Shown in pieces: positions 1 to 12,942 of a stretch of DNA of 64,000 nucleotides. Below the pieces are notes generated by a model, which was not told the DNA's origin, made no database searches, and was given only the letters and a program-made list of their open reading frames with translations. Position 1 is the stretch's first letter; every line of letters starts with the position of its first letter. The position numbers and the translations under genes are program-made. Location of the stretch: positions 3,472,001 to 3,536,000 of the forward strand of contig JAVHNS010000001.1 of the NCBI GenBank assembly GCA_036872755.1, given 5' to 3'. The DNA is from Orbilia blumenaviensis. Its lineage: Eukaryota; Ascomycota; Orbiliomycetes; Orbiliales; Orbiliaceae.

Positions 1-2248
1 TTCATGGCCGGGATGTCGGGATGGGCTCTCGATTCGGCGCATAAATTCTCCGGCAACTTCCACGGGATGGGGTGGAGATGCGCCGGGTTTACCTGCACGA
101 GTGTCCTTGGATTCGTCGAATGTGTCCTCGATTCCGCCATCAGAGAGTGTTCGGAATTGCCTGACGACATCGCCATCTGAATTTTCAACAAGTATCTCTT
201 CGCCTTCTTGGTAAGCGTTGCCACCAGGTGGGATATGAACCTTAACTGCTTCCGGAGGTGGTAGACGTTCGCTAGATATCGACGGTCCGGTAGCGTGACT
301 CTTCGGCCTACCCAGCCCATTACGGCGACGTGGTGCGGGCTCAGAGCCACCCATGAGCGAACCAGAATGTTTTGCGCCGCCGAACCCGCCAGGAATACCG
401 CCCGCGGGTGGTAAAGTACCAGGAGGGAACTGTCCTTCACCAGGAAGCTTTTCGTTATCTGACTCTTCCGGCTTCTTCATAGATACTGAGAGGCCACGGT
501 TCAAAAATGGGAGCCGATTAACCCAGGATTCTTCGGGACCTTGTGTCGTATATGACATCGTGAGCGTCATCCTGTTGATTCGTTTACCCAGTGTGAAGAC
601 CGCAATGGAAGATCCATGAACAATAATCGAGGATATAACCATGAATGTGACAATTGGCCAGATAACTTCAATCAAGAGAAGGTTTTCGAAGTGGCTGTCC
701 GGCTCTGGGAGTACTGCAAGCGGCGTAGCGGCGTTTCCAGTCGCAAGTTCTGATCGAGCGAGGATGGCCACGAAGATGGCACCTACACCGATGGGCCCGA
801 AATGTCCAGCGAAAAGGGACTCGCGGAATGTCTTAATATCCGGGATGAAGGGCCTGAGTACCACCATGACCGGTATACGGCGGAAGAAGATGGTCAGGAT
901 CGAAATACATACGAGCCTCCAGGGTTCTAAACCCCAATCGGGTCGATTGTACAGGTCCCATGGAATAATTGATCCGAAATACACAAAATATGCCAAGTTG
1001 AGCAGGAGATCGATGACGTTGGAAACATGAGATTCTTCGGTCTTTTGTGCGAACCAACCGTCGTTACTAAACGCGACGCCGGCGCAAAATCCCACAAGAA
1101 GATCGTCAACACCTAGTCACTAGTTAGCAATTTACCAGTCCATTCTAGATGCGTCTAGACGAGCCTATTACGTACCGAGAATACTTCCGGCTCCAGCGCA
1201 GAACAAAGCCAAGGTGAAATAAAACACCAAGAAGCTTTCTCTATCGATAATATTCTTGGCTTCGGCCCATTTGATGAGTCGACGCCCCACGTATCCCACG
1301 CAGCACCCGAAAACTGCTCCGAAGACACACTCGTATAGGACGGTGAAAACGAACCAGTGGTAGAAGACTTGGGTAGCGTCGGGTCGATAGTGGATCAGGT
1401 AGAGCGCAAGATAGACGAATGGAAATGCCATACCATCATTACAACCGGACTCCGCGGAAAGCAGATCTCTAAGATGCTTCGGGATCCGTTTGGCGAACTT
1501 ACCCTTACCAACGACGGACGATGCAAGGACGGGATCTGTGGCGGTTACGCAAGCAGCGATACAGAGTGAGTCGAGCCATGACAACGGCTTGATGAGCCAC
1601 CAGATGAACACGGACACGACTAGCCATCCGAAGGTCATAACGGGAATAAGGAGGTAGACAACCGATTTCCAGTGACGAGTCATATATGCCTAAGTTTGGA
1701 GATATTATCAGCAAGCTTGTCTCAACTTCCTGGAGGGAGCTCTACTAACCTTGGGTAATTCGACACCAACAGCAAAACACTGCACTACTAGAACGATACG
1801 GCTACACTCCAAAGTAATCTGGTCCACATTTCCCCAACTGTTCGGATTAAACAGATTTGCAGCATAGGGGCCAAAGATTACACCACATATGGTTGCGACT
1901 GTTGCTTCGCCAATGTATAGCCTTTCTTTCACAAACAGCGACACCAACATGAAAAGGGAGGTAAAGCCTCCCAAAATGATGTAAGCCAAATGTGGCCGGT
2001 TGATCTATATCAATCACAATGAAGATTAGCTATCCATTCGTTCAACGATCCTAGCATTACATTGGGATTCACCAATCCACTCTGCTCGGCGACTGTGTAA
2101 CATGACATGGGGCGCCCAATCTGGATATTTCCAGTTCTAGGATATCGGTCAAATGCTGAGACCATAGACGTCCTGGGGGGCCAACACGAAAATCGCAACA
2201 TATATGCATATATGATAATCCACTTACACTTAAGTGATCCCAGACCAT
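1..2248 (-). CDS. NHA1/SOD2-type plasma-membrane Na+/H+ antiporter (3' end beyond window)
   Basis: Exchanges cytosolic Na+ (and often K+) for H+ across the plasma membrane. Four exons can be joined in phase: 2248-2228, 2004-1750, 1689-1176 and 1112 to the left edge, giving at least 634 residues with no stop. The first exon encodes only MVWDHLS, and the joined N-terminus ([20 protein letters not shown]) matches the family's conserved opening. Family signatures seen: an intramembrane TDPVLASS (Asp near residue 144), [11 protein letters not shown] (Asn176-Asp177, the ion-site region), GVDDLL straight after the third intron, and GHFGPIGVG. About twelve hydrophobic segments fill the first ~430 residues. 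After roughly position 600 of the window the protein becomes a hydrophilic tail, as in fungal NHA1 proteins, which have long regulatory C-termini. The end of the gene is missing, so its length cannot be compared with the family. The upstream DNA holds a pyrimidine-rich tract on the + strand. The assignment is secure at family level. Confidence 0.93.
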
Positions 2249-5200
2249 TTTGAAGTTCTGCTAAATGGGACCTCTTGAACAGAACGTATCCTCTCTACAA
2301 ATCCTCCGATTCCTAATTGCTCCTCCCTTCTCTATTTCTTTCTCTTTTTTTTTTTCTTTCTCCTTTTTTCTTTCCTTGATGATGTGATGAATGATAAATA
2401 TCGAGCGATTGAAGTTCTTATGGGGGCTTCTTGAGTATAAAAACAACCCACTCTAGCGACGGCGAAGGCTGTGAACGTCTCTGCATACGAGGAGGAACTC
2501 GGGGCTTAAGAAATGCCGTAACACCAGCGGACGAGGGGCAAAGGAGGTATGACTAGTTGGAGGGAGTTTGGACAAGGCTACCGGGGTGGCATTGACAGCT
2601 GCGTTTGATACCGTTGCGCGAAGCCTTGCAAGGAATGGATGCGTTTAGAATAGCACAGGTATGAATCGCTTTTGGCCGCTAATGCCGCTTTTGCCGTCCT
2701 TTCGGGAAGTGTGATAGATGGAAGAAAACAAAGAAACACGAAGAAAGGAAAGAAAGAAAAATAGATAGACAGCTGGTATGCTTGTTTTCCTGATGAACTG
2801 AACTTTTTTTTTCTTTCTCTATTCTTTTCCTCAGTTTTCCCTGTCGATGTAACGATTGGTGTGGTTTGCACGAAGTGTATTGAACGTCACTGCACTGCGA
2901 GCAAAAAAGTTAGAGTTCTGACCTGCCTGTTCAAGTCCGGTACCAACCGAGAAGCGCCTGTTCGAAAAACTAGCGAGGATTGATCAGAAGGGAGTTCTTC
3001 TTACCCTACGAGGCTGAAATAAATGAACGATTGTGGGATGAGGATAGGATGAAGGATGCGGATTAAAGGAGGATGTTCGATGGAGAAGAAAGATAAATGG
3101 AATTTCGCGATGGCCCCAAGAGGGTTTAATTTGAAGTTTGTTGGAAGGGAAAGAAACCTTTGATGTTGTTGCGCCAGCGATCGAGAATAAGGTTGTGTGT
3201 ATGCACGACCAATCGATAAAATGATTGATAGCAATGATGAATAATAAGTATGCAAGCAAACGGCCGCTTCAGGTGTACCCTTAAAGCCTTTTTGATCAAA
3301 CTACCCCGGGAATTCGCGGGCGCAATGCAAAGGAAAGGAAAAGAATAGATCTAGAATGGCCCTCTTGGTATCGGTCGCCTCAAGGCAGGTCGATTGAAGA
3401 AGGAAGAGCTAGAGGATTGGGAGACCAGAGAAAGAAAAAGGTCAACTGGTGAGAATAAAGGGAGAAGGAAAATTTTCACGAGTTCATATCCGGAAAAGCA
3501 ATACTTTACAGATAAACACACTTCTGGTGGACTTCGACCGATCTCACAGACCAAGCTGCGAACTTCACGCTTTCCCTTTCGTCCCTTCCAGATTTCGCCT
3601 GTTTTTTCTCATCCAACGAGCCCGTCATGGCCAATGGATTGCCTTGTTGAAAAAAGTTGGCGGTGCCGAGACACCAAACCCTTGCATATCACTGCGCCGT
3701 GTGCTCTATCCCCTTCACTTTCCGGGCGTGGTCCGAGAAGAAATTTCGGAGGATGAACCGGAGCGTGGGATGACCTTGCATTGCATTTGCAGACATCATC
3801 AAGCGTCATGGCGTTGGGATTTTTTATTTTTTGGGACGTTTTGGCTCGGAAACCTGTACAGTCTACGAAAAACTGGCGATACTACGGCGACTTCCCCTGC
3901 CGGGGTCATAATCTGCATTACATATACAGTGCAGTGCAATACGTATACACCTACATATACGTGGAAAGAAAAACAATCAGATACGGTATGTAAGATGCCT
4001 GAAAGAAATCCCGAACGAACAAGGCAGCTCCCCCCAAAAGACCCATCTAAGTAGAGAAGTAGCGGCAAAAAGAGGTTATTCTGGCTGTGATATGGTCGAT
4101 GCCCAGAAATAAAACCCATGCCTAGCCCATGCATGGTGGGTCCCACTTGCAGATCCAAGACCATACACTTGGTTAAACCCATCGACAAACCAACCTAACA
4201 TATTTTTCTTAGGGATGCTTATCGATGCTTCATTTTGCTTGTATCCTGCCAATACTCTCGGTATTCCTGCCAAGTTGGTAGTATTTGCCTGGGTTGTTTC
4301 TCAGCTCGTAAGCTTGTTCTGGAGCCAAGAAGCTTGTGAGTTTCAGCCGAAGCGAATACAAAATCTTGTAAATTGCAAACCTGCAAAAAAAAAAGATTGT
4401 GACTTCGCGGTTAAGATCCACCCGACTCTCAAGTTCAGAGGGGCGATAGCAAAACCCTTACTTTTCCGATAATCTAGGAGATATGTGACCATATGAGCAA
4501 GGGAGCTTGGAGATAAAATATATAAAATTAGCCTAGAGCTCTATGGTATCAACGGTGCACATGCCGATTTATATCCGTACCCCCAGATCCCCTTACTTGA
4601 AAGCGTTAGCAATAGCGGGATTTGTTATCAACTAACTAACAACTACCTAGACACTTAATACTTAACTATTGCTATTTTAGTCGGTGTTTGACGGGAACCT
4701 CAGTCAACTCGGGTCCCAACCGGAACTCCACCCTAGATGCAATGCACTTCGCTAGACAAGTTACCGATTACGTGCATGAGAGAAGGCTTATTACTAATAC
4801 TTTGCATGATATTTGCTTGCACAGAAGACTTGCTGAATCTGAAGCCGCTCAAACTCTTTTTTTTATTCTTTATTATTTTTTATTTTTTATCCCTCATAGA
4901 ATCCTATAGAACATAAACGTGCTACAATCCGACTGAAAGCGTCACGGTCGCACAAACTTTAGTGCATGGATACATGTAGGTATTATTCCAACGTTGCAAT
5001 ATTGCCCGTGGAGTAAAAAGTAAAATAAGGACCAGTCCCCGCGAATAGAATTAGATACAGAGTCTAGGCCCTAAATATAAACATATGAGAATCAAAACTC
5101 CAAAAGGATGCGCATATGCTGTTGAACCTTGGCGCCAGACCCGATACCATGATATTAATTAGCTAGAAGCACGAACTCGAACGAATGTGGGCCACCAAGA

Positions 5201-5441
5201 TTCAGCGCTGAGCAATAGCATTACGAGGACCCCTCAGCCTCGACATGTGCCTAGAACAATACCAGCTGTCTTGCATAAACCATACATATATTGGTATCTC
5301 AAGGATACTGTGTTTTCGGGACGCCATTCGAATCGTGAAATTGTTCCATTGTTCCCCAGCTGCAAATGTTTTCACATGTTAGATACCCCCAAAAATCAAA
5401 TGCAAGCAAATGCTAATATATTAACATTAGTATAGGCGGAC
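2249..5441. other. Intergenic, no gene seen
   Basis: About 3.2 kb between the NHA1 start and the 3' end of the next minus-strand gene. It contains a pyrimidine tract at about 2326-2376, which probably lies in the NHA1 promoter or leader, a purine-rich stretch at about 2700-2765 and a T-rich stretch at about 4857-4890. Open frames up to 201 codons (3449-4054 +) overlap one another on both strands, show no family resemblance and have no convincing splice partners, so I do not call them. Confidence 0.6.
2326..2376. repeat. Pyrimidine-rich low-complexity tract
   Basis: An almost uninterrupted run of T and C on the + strand, including 14 consecutive T at its core, about 80-130 bases upstream of the NHA1 start codon at 2248 (minus strand). 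Fungal promoters and leaders often carry such tracts; a regulatory role is inference. Confidence 0.6.
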
Positions 5442-7653
5442 CTACTTGAAAATATTAAAGTCTTGTTGAAACATAGTGCCCATGTCCCAACTGTTCAAAG
5501 TTCCGAAGCCATCATTAGTCATTATTGGGTAGTTTGTCGTTCCCTCGGGTATCATATTGAATGATTCGTCTACCATTGGAGCGCTAGCGAACGTGGGCGT
5601 ATAGGTACCGGAGTAAGGATCCACAGGAGATATGTATTCGTTTTCCTGAAACGCCATGTGCATACCATAGTTCTGCGCGCCTTGTACGTCCAGTGAAAGT
5701 GAATGTATCTCGTCTGAGACGTGGGCATGGTGATATTCTTCCCGGCTCCGCTTCTGTTTTCGGACCGGTTTTTGAGACGAAGTAGAGCTGGTGTCAGTCT
5801 GCTGTGGACTAAGTGTTACATCCGAGCCGTTATCTTGCATTGATGGTGACAGTGCTTTCTTCCTTTCGTCGGCAACATTTTCGCAAAATAGTACCAGTGT
5901 ACCAGACATGAGCCTGAAGCTCCATCGTTTCTCTTCACACATATGCCTGGCAATATCCACGACTTTGTGGCAAGCAGTGTCGGCTTCATCCCGCAGCTCC
6001 TGGGGATAGTCGATAACGGTTTCTAGCTTAATACTCAACGCTGCAAGAAAACAGCGGACTTGAGCGTAATAACCTATACCCCATATTGCAGGACAGCTAT
6101 GGACTAATTCCTTACTTGCATACCTAAGGGCGTGAACTGCCGCCTCAGCCAGCTCCCGTCGAAGTTTTACAGTGTCCTGTAAAAATCCGGCTGACTTTAT
6201 CTTTTCCTCAGCATTAGCTGGCTGGAAGAAAGGGTAGTAGAATATTAATTTTATCGCAGCATAGTTCAACGCGAGAGTCGCTTGGCTGTCGTAGTCTTTG
6301 CAGACTGTTTGGAATTTACGGAGTCGATTCTCAAGTTCTGCAATAGAATCTTCGGCGTCGCGGAAATTTGCCTCTGTAACATGTTTGAACCTGTCTGCAC
6401 GGTAAGCCACCGAGTGACATTCACCCAGTACGAGAGCTTGCTGTATGAGTTCGACGAAGAAATAGTGCTTTGTGTCTTCGAAGCCTGGGTCGAGATTTCT
6501 AGCGTCCGGAAAGTCGAGATCGATGTCCTCTTGGGATATCATGAGAGGGTAGCCCTTCCCTGTGCTCGTCCTGGTCAAGTTTCCGATGTCAGATTTAGTC
6601 TAGGAGAATCAATCTCCGATACGGAGAACATACCATCGATCTTTGATGAAGACTGCCCAGAATAGCCGTCTTCGCATTTCTTGCATGTCTTCGGAGTACT
6701 TGCTCTGGGCTGATCTCTTGTGAAGTTTCAGTTCCAGCGCCATCCGAACTGCCTGTATTTGCGCATCATGACATTAACTTTTGAAAGACATTAATGAAAA
6801 GTCTATGAGTGATATTTTACTCACCATCCCAAGCCTGATCGGCCATGCTTCCGTATCATGGATACCTTCAGTTTGTAACTCGACAGTGAGATGAATCAAA
6901 GTTAAAGCCATCAATGCCTGTAGAGACGGCTTATAGTTGTTCATCAACCTCATAAGCTGTGCATGGAGGACTTGCTTAATGTGGACAAAGTCTCGACTTG
7001 AAACAAGAACCCCGTTCAGTCTTGCAGCAACGCCGTACATGGCGGCGCGCAGGAGTGGGGATATCTTGTTTGTCTTTACATACTGCCTGGTAATTATTGG
7101 GATGTAGGGTTGTACTTTTGCGAAGAACAAGTCGTTTTCAATGTATTTTGCGAGCGGCGGGTCGATGTACAACTTATCCGTGCCCTCTATATCGGTCCAG
7201 GGTTGATAATTATTTTCAGTGATGTTCTGACGAATTCGTAGGATTTTCTCTCTTGACTCTTCGGTAGGGAGAAAGGATTGATCGGAAAGCTGGAAGCCCG
7301 CATGAGCGGACGTCTGTCCGTTCATAATCATTGAACTACTCATGGAAAAATTTAAGACGAATAATTTAGCCACGCTTGTCCTACATACATTTTAATGGGG
7401 GACAAACAAAGGAAATTACGAATCTTGGTATATATACTGACCCATCATTTGGTGGTCTCGGCGTGTTCTGCTGGAGAGACTCGTCGTCCGGCAGATCGCA
7501 CTCCTTACCGTACTTGATGCACCATTGACATTTCGTGGACCCATCAGGCTGGCTCTCGAGTACGCATTTTGTCCGGCGGGTGCGACATTCGTTGCAGGAG
7601 CGTCGTCTGGATGCCCTGGTAAAGCTGGCGGTATGTACGCCGTCGTTGGCCAT
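5442..7653 (-). CDS. Zn2Cys6 transcription factor
   Basis: Nuclear DNA-binding regulator of the Gal4 class. Exons 7653-7442, 7380-6825, 6752-6634 and 6570-5442 join in phase to 671 residues. The zinc cluster is near the N-terminus: Cys20, 23, 30, 42, 45 and 52, spacing CX2CX6CX11CX2CX6C, with the basic RTRRTK between the second and third Cys. It is followed by an Asn/Gln/Pro linker. The fungal-specific transcription factor domain runs from about residue 110: YIPIITRQYV, then RLGM-AVRMALELKLHKRS across intron 2 and RRRLFWAVFIKDRWTS across intron 3. This last stretch is the family's RR-WW-DR-S region and supports the 63-nt third intron, whose acceptor is the later of two AGs; the nearer AG would leave a 34-nt intron and a stop codon. 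The last ~130 residues are Ser/Gln/Met-rich and acidic, a plausible activation region. Target genes are unknown and no neighbour suggests a pathway. Confidence 0.9.
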
Positions 7654-10600
7654 GTTGTAGGATTGTTAATGGCTTAGAGCCATCTGAGACCGAGCATGTA
7701 CTATGGGTTCAGCGTCTAACGGGGGGTTTTTCGGGGGCTCTAAAAAGGAAGGCAGTAAAGATTACTGGACTGGAGTTCCACAACTGTATGGTCGACTTGT
7801 AAATGTACGGCAAAGAGGGAGCGGCGAAAGTGGAGTCGGCTCTCAAGACCGCTGACTGTGCACTGGGCTCTTCTGCTGCTACTGCTGCTGCATGGGCACT
7901 CCACCCGGGGCCGGTTTGGTTTCGCTACTTGGCGAAGGGGAGGGTATGTGATAAATTTGACTAGGGAATCTTGGAGTGCAAACGTCAAGGTGGCAAGGAA
8001 GCCTAGGAGAATCTTCTGAGGATCTCGAGATACCATTTAAGTAACTTCATACCGCTAGGCTAGCAGGTACAGAAACTCTATGGTTTCCTCGCGTTTTGTG
8101 TAAGTCTCAGGATAGCGGGATATAAAATATTTGCGCTCGCTTCCAAACTCCACACAGTAGTTCTTGGCCCATGGCACTTCGTTGTTTGACCTGGATGTGG
8201 CTGTCATGAGCTCAGGTACAGCCGGTTCAAAACTGCAGACATGCGTACCTGACGGGTTGGCTAGGACTAAAACATCATTACATGCTGCATTATAGATGCA
8301 CATCCACGGATATATTGATTCGCCTGCAGCTAGGCTCGAGAGTTCTGTTTGCTCTAATTAAAAAGGGACCTGTTAATTAGCTGTTGGGGATGTAGGTAAA
8401 GTACTATATCTGTGTGTAACATCGCAAAGAACGGGAAGTAGCTTCTGGAATTACGAGTTCCTGCATGACCGAAGACCGGAGATGATCGAATTCTGAATTT
8501 CAAATATGGCGCATTACGTATCGATGGCTGAGTTGAGCCAGGCTGGATCATGGATAATAATAAATTTTGGTCTAGGTAATATGCATATCATAATATACAT
8601 CAGGTCAGAAAAAAAAATCGGATTGTTTCATGAATTCAACGGTTAACTAGGATCAATTAATAAATGACGATGTCTTGCGACATATGGACATATCTAGTCG
8701 ACTATAGTCTATAGTCTTGCTTACTCGCTCGCACGTACCATGACTAGGACAGGAACTACCACCATGCAGGCATGGAAGCAAGCGAAACCAGTTAGGCTCC
8801 GCACCGTTGTTCGAATCCTTGGGGCTAGCTGGAATCGAATCATTTTTAACTCCAATCCTCATTTCGCATGCCAAAACGATCGTAGACTGATGAATACATG
8901 TATACACCCGAAACCCTGTCCCGTCAATTGATCAAGCGACTTGCCTCTGAAAATTTTCAACGGCAGTTAGTGCGCGTGATGCTTATACTGAGGGTCTTAG
9001 CGGAAAAAGAAGCGAAACACTTAAACGGTGCACAGCCATCCGAAGACCTTTAGAACGCTTGAGTAAAAATGTGAGACGACATCAATACCGAAACTGCAGG
9101 CCGAGGAAACCCAATTAATGCAATTGGGTTCAAGATACTGCAGTAGAACGAACTCAAGTACTTAATTAGGCAAAATACTCTTTGAAAAGGTGGACCTTGT
9201 AATCTGTATCCGTGTAGACGTTACTCTTAACGGTCTAACGATACGAACCGTTCGCCTTTTTAGCTCAGCTAAGATGCTTAGCTATATTTTACTAAAGTTC
9301 TAGATTGGTCGGATGAGACTTGTAAACCAGCCCTTCCTTTATTTACTGGATTGAATAGGCCTGGCTTCGAGAACTGACCTCCACGAAGTCAAAAACCTCG
9401 ATCCGAAAGAGAATTAAGATTCAACTCGTTTTTAATCAAATGATCACTTTGACGCTTGGGTATGCCGATGAGCTGAGCTACACATGTCCACAAAAACGTT
9501 TAAACGGTGCCTGAGTTGAGGGGTATGGAATCGACATGGGTTATGAATTTCTAAACTTAAACCTTCGATTGTAATATCGGTATATCGATCGGTACACAGG
9601 CTTAATTCCAGCTGATCTATGTTACCGCTCCACAATTTCGATTTCCCTCCTTGCAAATCCTTGGTAACTACGAGATCCTGGTCGCGGCCTTACCAAGTAA
9701 GTAGGTAACTTTCAGTGCACTTGCAGTGTCAGGCGGCCCAGGTGGCCTGAGAAACCCGGTACGAGCAAGGGTTTGTGCTGGATGTCTGAGGGGAAAGGTG
9801 CATTGGCAGCTAACTAGCAGAGAATAACCAGTCGAGACCAGGTACACCTGCTCAATAAATTCGCCTCCCATGTCACATCTGGGAATTGCGCATTTTGAAG
9901 ACCCCACGGCGGACATGAACATATGTTAACATGTCGACATGTGAACTTGGGCCCTGGAGCTTGCGGGGCTAGCCTCGCGAACCCTGTCTTCTTTGTCCAA
10001 CATCCACACAAAATCCATTCCAACTGGCCTCCGACCTGCCGTGCCTTCTCCACAATACCTTCTCCAATGCTCTCGGGTAATATTGTTCCTGACATCCGTC
10101 TGAACGAAGTACCTCTACATCCAATTCTGTAGACGGTCTGCTGGTTACCCGCTGGTGCACAGACAGTACATCCATTGCGCTTGCGGCCGCAGCCAAGCAC
10201 CTCCGCGAAGCTCTAAGGGCCGCGGTTTCAAAGCTGAGCTTGGGCGTTCAGGCACCAGATCTGCGACCAATTTTGACGTCAAGTCAACCGCGAAAGATAT
10301 CTGGCCCCAAATTTCAAAGAAATCTCCAGAAGGATCAAAGCGTTTCTTTTTTTTTTTTTTTAGAATCCTATCTTCGGAGATATACCAGGCTTCCTGCATG
10401 GTTTACGTTTCCCCTTTTTTGTCATATCTTCGAGCCTCGACATTCGACGTTTAGATGCTGACGGAGCTGCGAGCTGCTGGGCGGGAATTACAATCGTGAC
10501 GACATCTCCTCGACTAGACGGGCTTGTGGTTCATGATCAGATCATGAAGGCTGTACGTTGAAATTTAAACAAGAACCTTCTTCCTCAAAGGGAACGGTCC

Positions 10601-10700
10601 TCCTGGAATTTTCCGATACCATGCTTTGTTGTCAATATATCTTATCAACAATCGACATCACGAACGCTGCCTCATTATTTTATTATCGAGGGCCGTTCAA
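7654..10700. other. Intergenic, no gene seen
   Basis: About 3 kb separating two Zn2Cys6 genes. Small open frames exist on both strands but overlap and lack recognisable domains. Notable sequence: two adjacent perfect palindromes around 9918-9942, a repeated 11-mer TTAAACGGTGC near 9020 and 9500, and a T run at about 10347-10360, upstream of the second regulator. Confidence 0.6.
9918..9942. repeat. Two adjacent perfect palindromes
   Basis: AACATATGTT (9918-9927) is directly followed by the 14-base perfect palindrome ACATGTCGACATGT (9929-9942). The core CATGTCGACA recurs at 10976 inside an intron of the downstream regulator and at 38077. Dimeric transcription factors bind palindromes of this kind, but no known motif is identified. 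Confidence 0.5.
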
Positions 10701-12942
10701 ATGCCGGAACTCGAGGGTCCACTAAAGATCAAGAGACTGAAAGCGAAGAAGGCTTGTGATCGTAAGTGCAACATTCCGCAACACAATCGTGAGGGGAAAG
10801 GACGGTCTCTTGCAATGGCTGTATACATATATCGGCCGGACGGTTCAATGGGAGCGGGAGCTAAAGGGTTGTGAATCTATCACAGGCGGCTAACAATATT
10901 GGGTGTTGCGAAATCCAGAATGTAGAAGGCTGCGAACAAAGTATGTCTAGTATCCTTTGCTATATATATTGTGTGCATGTCGACATATGGCCCTCGGTAT
11001 CATGTCATATCGGCAGGAGCCCGCACTGCCCACGTCACCAACGAGGTTGAAGGCTTGAAAAATTAATCCTGTTGTATGTAGGTGCCAGCTGCCTGAAGAC
11101 GGCCTGAGCGCATCCGCGTTTGAGGCTGCGGGATCCCGAGATCGAAGATGCACACGCTGCGCAAGACTAAACATCGATTGTACCTTTATTTTACCAATTA
11201 CCGAGACAAGAGATCGAAGACATGCCAATACTAGCGTGCCTCCAGCACTGTAAGTACTTAGCTTTGTCAGCAGCCGTCCCGGGCTACAGGCTCAGGTGAT
11301 CATTGTGGCTAACATAAATCCCTGAGAATTTAAGAGAGTCTGTGGCAGAGGGTAGTACTTCTCCTACACCTTCTTCGTCGAGACCAAGTATAGTGAGGTA
11401 TATCGCCATCTACTTGACACCAGAACATTTATCCTGGGTTAGAACAAGAGTAGCTCACTATGAGTAGGAAAAATTCTTCAGCGCCTTTACCAGTCAGTCA
11501 ACTGGACCCCGTGGAGCAGTAAGCAGCAGGTCCAGCTATGTTATTATATTCGTGATGATAGTCTAACTTTACAAGATCGAAAGCGAAATTCGGGGAATTC
11601 CTAGACGGCTGTTTACCTATTGTTAATTCAAAAGAAATATCGAATACCACCAGCGTTCTATTGAGCCAGAGTGTTCGCCGCATGGTTTTGTCTTTCACAG
11701 AACCAAGCAATGTCGCAGCTGATAATAATATTAAAGAATCGATACGGAAGTACTTTAAGGACAAAAATGCGATTACCATCCCATCTATCCATAATGTCCA
11801 GAGTCTCTTGTTTCTGAGCCTCTTTATTGACGAGCCAGGTTCTGGAGCGGGGAACAAGCTTATGACGGTGAGTTAACGTTATTATATACTCGCCTCGAGG
11901 TTTCGTAACATGTTAACCAAAAAAGTCATCTCGCTAATGTGGGGGCCGAATTTGATCAGGCAATAAGGATGGCATGCTCTATGCACTGGAATCGCCCCCC
12001 GGAGCAGGCGGACGAAGACCGAACCACGATCAATTATCTGTGGTGGGCCCTCGTATCTAAAGATATCTGGTAAGCATGGTTCGGTTCCGACCACGATGTC
12101 CATGGGGTGTGCTGACAAGGGTTGTCTGTAGGCTATACCTGGCCTCCGGCGTGCCACCCATCATTACCTACATGGGTTTTAATGTGCCCAAGCCCCAGAA
12201 AGCTCCGAGCTTCTTTTCAGCGTTTGTGGGAATATCCGAGGTCATGCGTATGTTCATTCGGCGAGACTCCATCGGAGTCTACATGAATGGAACAGCGCTG
12301 GAGGCCCTGATCGCTTGGGAAAGACTCTATTTCGCCGAAGTCTATCCGTCGACGTCTCCAAATTCTTACATCCACCCGTTTGACCCACCGGCTTTCCTGC
12401 GGCTGTTGCATTCCGTTGTTTTAGCTCTTTTCGCTATCCATGACCCATTCAACTTCCGGATAGAGTATTTCGCACTCTGGCAACAGGGAGCTGTGATGGA
12501 TGATGCGATTGGACAGCCTTCTGCAGCAGGTTATAACAGGGGGCAGTTGCAACAAGCATATAACCAGCCGTATCAAACTTCTGCGGGATCTTCGTATTTT
12601 GGGTATCCCGATGGGGACCTTTTCAAGATACTGCCCAGAACTTTGAACCTGCACATGACCCATCCAGTTCTGTTCGATAGGTGGAGGTATCTGCAACGTT
12701 TCTCCGAGATCGTGGTCCTGGCTCTGCTGAAGTTAAACTTTGGCTTGGTGCCAGCAGAGAGGATTGTTTTTAATGAACAAAATTCGCTGATCCCGAATTG
12801 GCGGACGATGTGTATGATAAAGGAAGAGAGATGGGAAATGATTTTGTCGTTGGTTGGTCAAAATCGTGGTTGGGATATGGTATTAGATCTTTGTAGAGAT
12901 TTCGAGGAAGATTCTGAAGAGACGGATTCTGGGGAAGGTTAA
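10701..12942 (+). CDS. Zn2Cys6 transcription factor with expanded zinc-cluster loop
   Basis: Gal4-class nuclear regulator rebuilt from eight exons: 10701-10761, 10919-10940, 11082-11249, 11335-11397, 11468-11518, 11576-11867, 11960-12069 and 12132-12942, all in phase, 525 residues. The zinc cluster is spread over the first three exons: Cys19, 22, 29, 51, 54 and 61. Its spacing is CX2CX6CX21CX2CX6C, so the loop between the two half-sites is longer than the usual 5-12 residues. The second exon is only 22 nt and supplies most of the first half-cluster (QCRRLRTK). The fungal transcription factor domain is recognisable across introns 6 and 7: AIRMACSMHW, then INYLWWALVSKDIW and LYLASGVPPII. The C-terminus is acidic. 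Several alternative splice choices give immediate stops, so the model is constrained, but exons 4-6 have no homology support from my reading. It lies 1.6 kb upstream of the GH31 gene on the same strand and may be its local regulator (inference). Confidence 0.8.

Noticed and set aside
3449..4054. 201-codon + frame in the first intergenic region
   Set aside because: Overlaps other long frames on both strands, composition is random-like, no domain or splice partner.
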